NCBI GenBank assembly: GCA_026745465.1
Contig: JACYXH010000429.1
Coordinates: 4,761,378 to 4,825,377, forward strand
Source: Lota lota
Taxonomy: Eukaryota > Chordata > Actinopteri > Gadiformes > Lotidae
Length of the DNA: 64,000 bases
Direction: 5' to 3'
In this document: positions 62,829-64,000 of the stretch, one piece after another
How the letters are laid out: the number at the start of each line of letters is the position of its first letter
Numbering within the stretch: the stretch's first letter is position 1
The notes under the pieces: generated by a model
What the model was told of the DNA's origin: nothing
Seen by the model: the letters and a program-made list of their open reading frames with translations, nothing else
Database searches by the model: none
Program-made: the position numbers and the translations under genes

Positions 62829-64000
62829 TTCTCAAATTAAAACTCAGGTCATGAAGCTCTGCATCACTTACAGTCAGCTGATTGTGGGTGCAGGATGCGT
62901 AAATCCTACAGGTTCATACAAATGCAGGCTGGAAGTGGTCAGTTAGACCTGAGTGATTCTACATTCACAACAACATTTGCCCAGTGCACGATCTACCGCT
63001 GCGTCAGAGCTGCCGTTTACAATCGATGACCACTACGTTGTCAATTTTATCTGCATGCAATGCATTTGATATGATTCCTGCCCGTCACTGCCAGTGATGT
63101 GATGGAAGGATGTGAAGGCATACTCGAGATGATATATAATGTGCTGGATAACCATCTTGCCTGTGCTGCTGAACTGGGAAACAAAAGCCACCCTTTTTAC
63201 AAGGATACTCACACATCTATGGTTAAGTAACAGTCAGACACGCTTAAGTGCAAGGGCAGGCCACTGCTTATGTGCACAGGTGCTACCTACAATATAAGCC
63301 CTGGCCTGAAGCCAGAGGTTTTTATTGTTATTGATTTTTTTTCCCTCAAAGATGTGGATTCTGTGGACCAGACGCTGTGACTTTTAATGTGTTATCTCCT
63401 TCAGTCTAATATGTTTGCTGATTTTGTTGTCTAATGAGTTGTTGTAGTGAAAATGCTTATAGTAGGGTGAATATGCCTCCAGGGAGAAAAACACAATTGG
63501 GTTTCCACAGCGTAAGGCCATACAATCAACGTTGAAATAAAATATTCAAAAATTGTTGCTGGGTTGGATACAACATGCTGTTTGGGTATCTAGTTTCCTT
63601 TATCATAGAAGCATGTGAGTGACAATTTAACACTTAAAGCCCTCTTGGGATTTCTCGAATCTTAAGCATTCTGACAGTTGGCCATGTTGCTGGTGTTTCT
63701 GGTGTTTGGAACGGCTGGCTCGACTGGCTGTGCCATGGGTAGAATTAGTTGGATATAAGCTATGATTTTCTGATATACTCCATATTGACTGATGCATATG
63801 GTGAGCAATGGCGTGTTTATTGACTGTTACTTCAAATGTAGATGCAAGACTATTTGTTTTCCACCCCCTCAACAACACACATTATAGGACAAAACAAGTT
63901 TCTGTGAAAAAATAGATCTAAGACCTTAAAGCCAAATTCATGGTAAATATCAACTTAACCAAGCAGCAAATTTGGTTTGAGGCCAATACTTATGCGTGGT

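Larger units (their letters stand above)
53301..64000. other. Intergenic sequence, no gene recognised
   Basis: Contains TG arrays (54,732-55,230; 56,777-56,971; 60,281-60,341; 62,585-62,632), a GA tract (61,620-61,651), poly-G runs (61,328-61,340; 62,812-62,828) and a perfect hairpin (55,512-55,543). Also present are an inverted repeat (62,232-62,288) and a CpG-rich patch (58,740-59,050). Frames here are short or low-complexity and none resembles a known protein. Confidence 0.7.

Overview
The window reads as teleost genomic DNA, mostly non-coding. It is exceptionally rich in dinucleotide repeats ((CA)n, (GA)n) and poly-G/poly-C runs. Extreme tandem-repeat density together with a Gmr1-like retrotransposon (a group first described from Atlantic cod) suggests a cod-like (gadiform) fish. 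That species-level reading is inference.

Host gene: the only host protein-coding gene I can support is the 5' end of an AMPA-type glutamate receptor gene, gria3, on the minus strand. Coding exon 1 (19,494-19,572) gives the start and signal peptide. Exon 2 (18,890-19,048) gives the first part of the amino-terminal domain. The splice sites are canonical and the phases agree. Intron 2 fills the rest of the window to the left. Upstream lie four very short uORFs, a pyrimidine-rich leader made of a 350-bp CT repeat, a TATA-like element and a perfect CRE palindrome. Together these form a plausible promoter. Everything to the right of about 20.3 kb is upstream intergenic DNA.

Mobile DNA: (1) 23.56-27.3 kb, minus strand: a truncated, broken Ty3/gypsy LTR element of the Gmr1 type. 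Its integrase lies upstream of reverse transcriptase and its capsid C-terminal domain is SCAN-like. (2) About 41.1-53.3 kb: a broken Polinton/adintovirus-like fossil. On the plus strand are an unassigned gene, a major capsid protein and an adenain-type protease. On the minus strand are an unassigned 216-residue protein, a small basic protein, a packaging ATPase and a protein-primed family B DNA polymerase. The two gene blocks converge at about 44.5-44.9 kb. Beyond the polymerase is a TATA-driven region with splice-like boundaries. I found no integrase and no terminal inverted repeats. (3) A 1,220-bp Tc1-like DNA transposon with TIRs and a TA target duplication, nested inside the Polinton. (4) A hAT-like BED zinc-finger fragment just left of the Polinton, and two hAT-like end fragments at 37.2 and 39.6 kb.

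The rest (intron 2, 20.3-23.5 kb, 27.3-39.5 kb and 53.5-64 kb) holds no recognisable genes, only simple repeats, a few hairpins and one CpG-rich patch. No tRNA, rRNA or CRISPR was seen.
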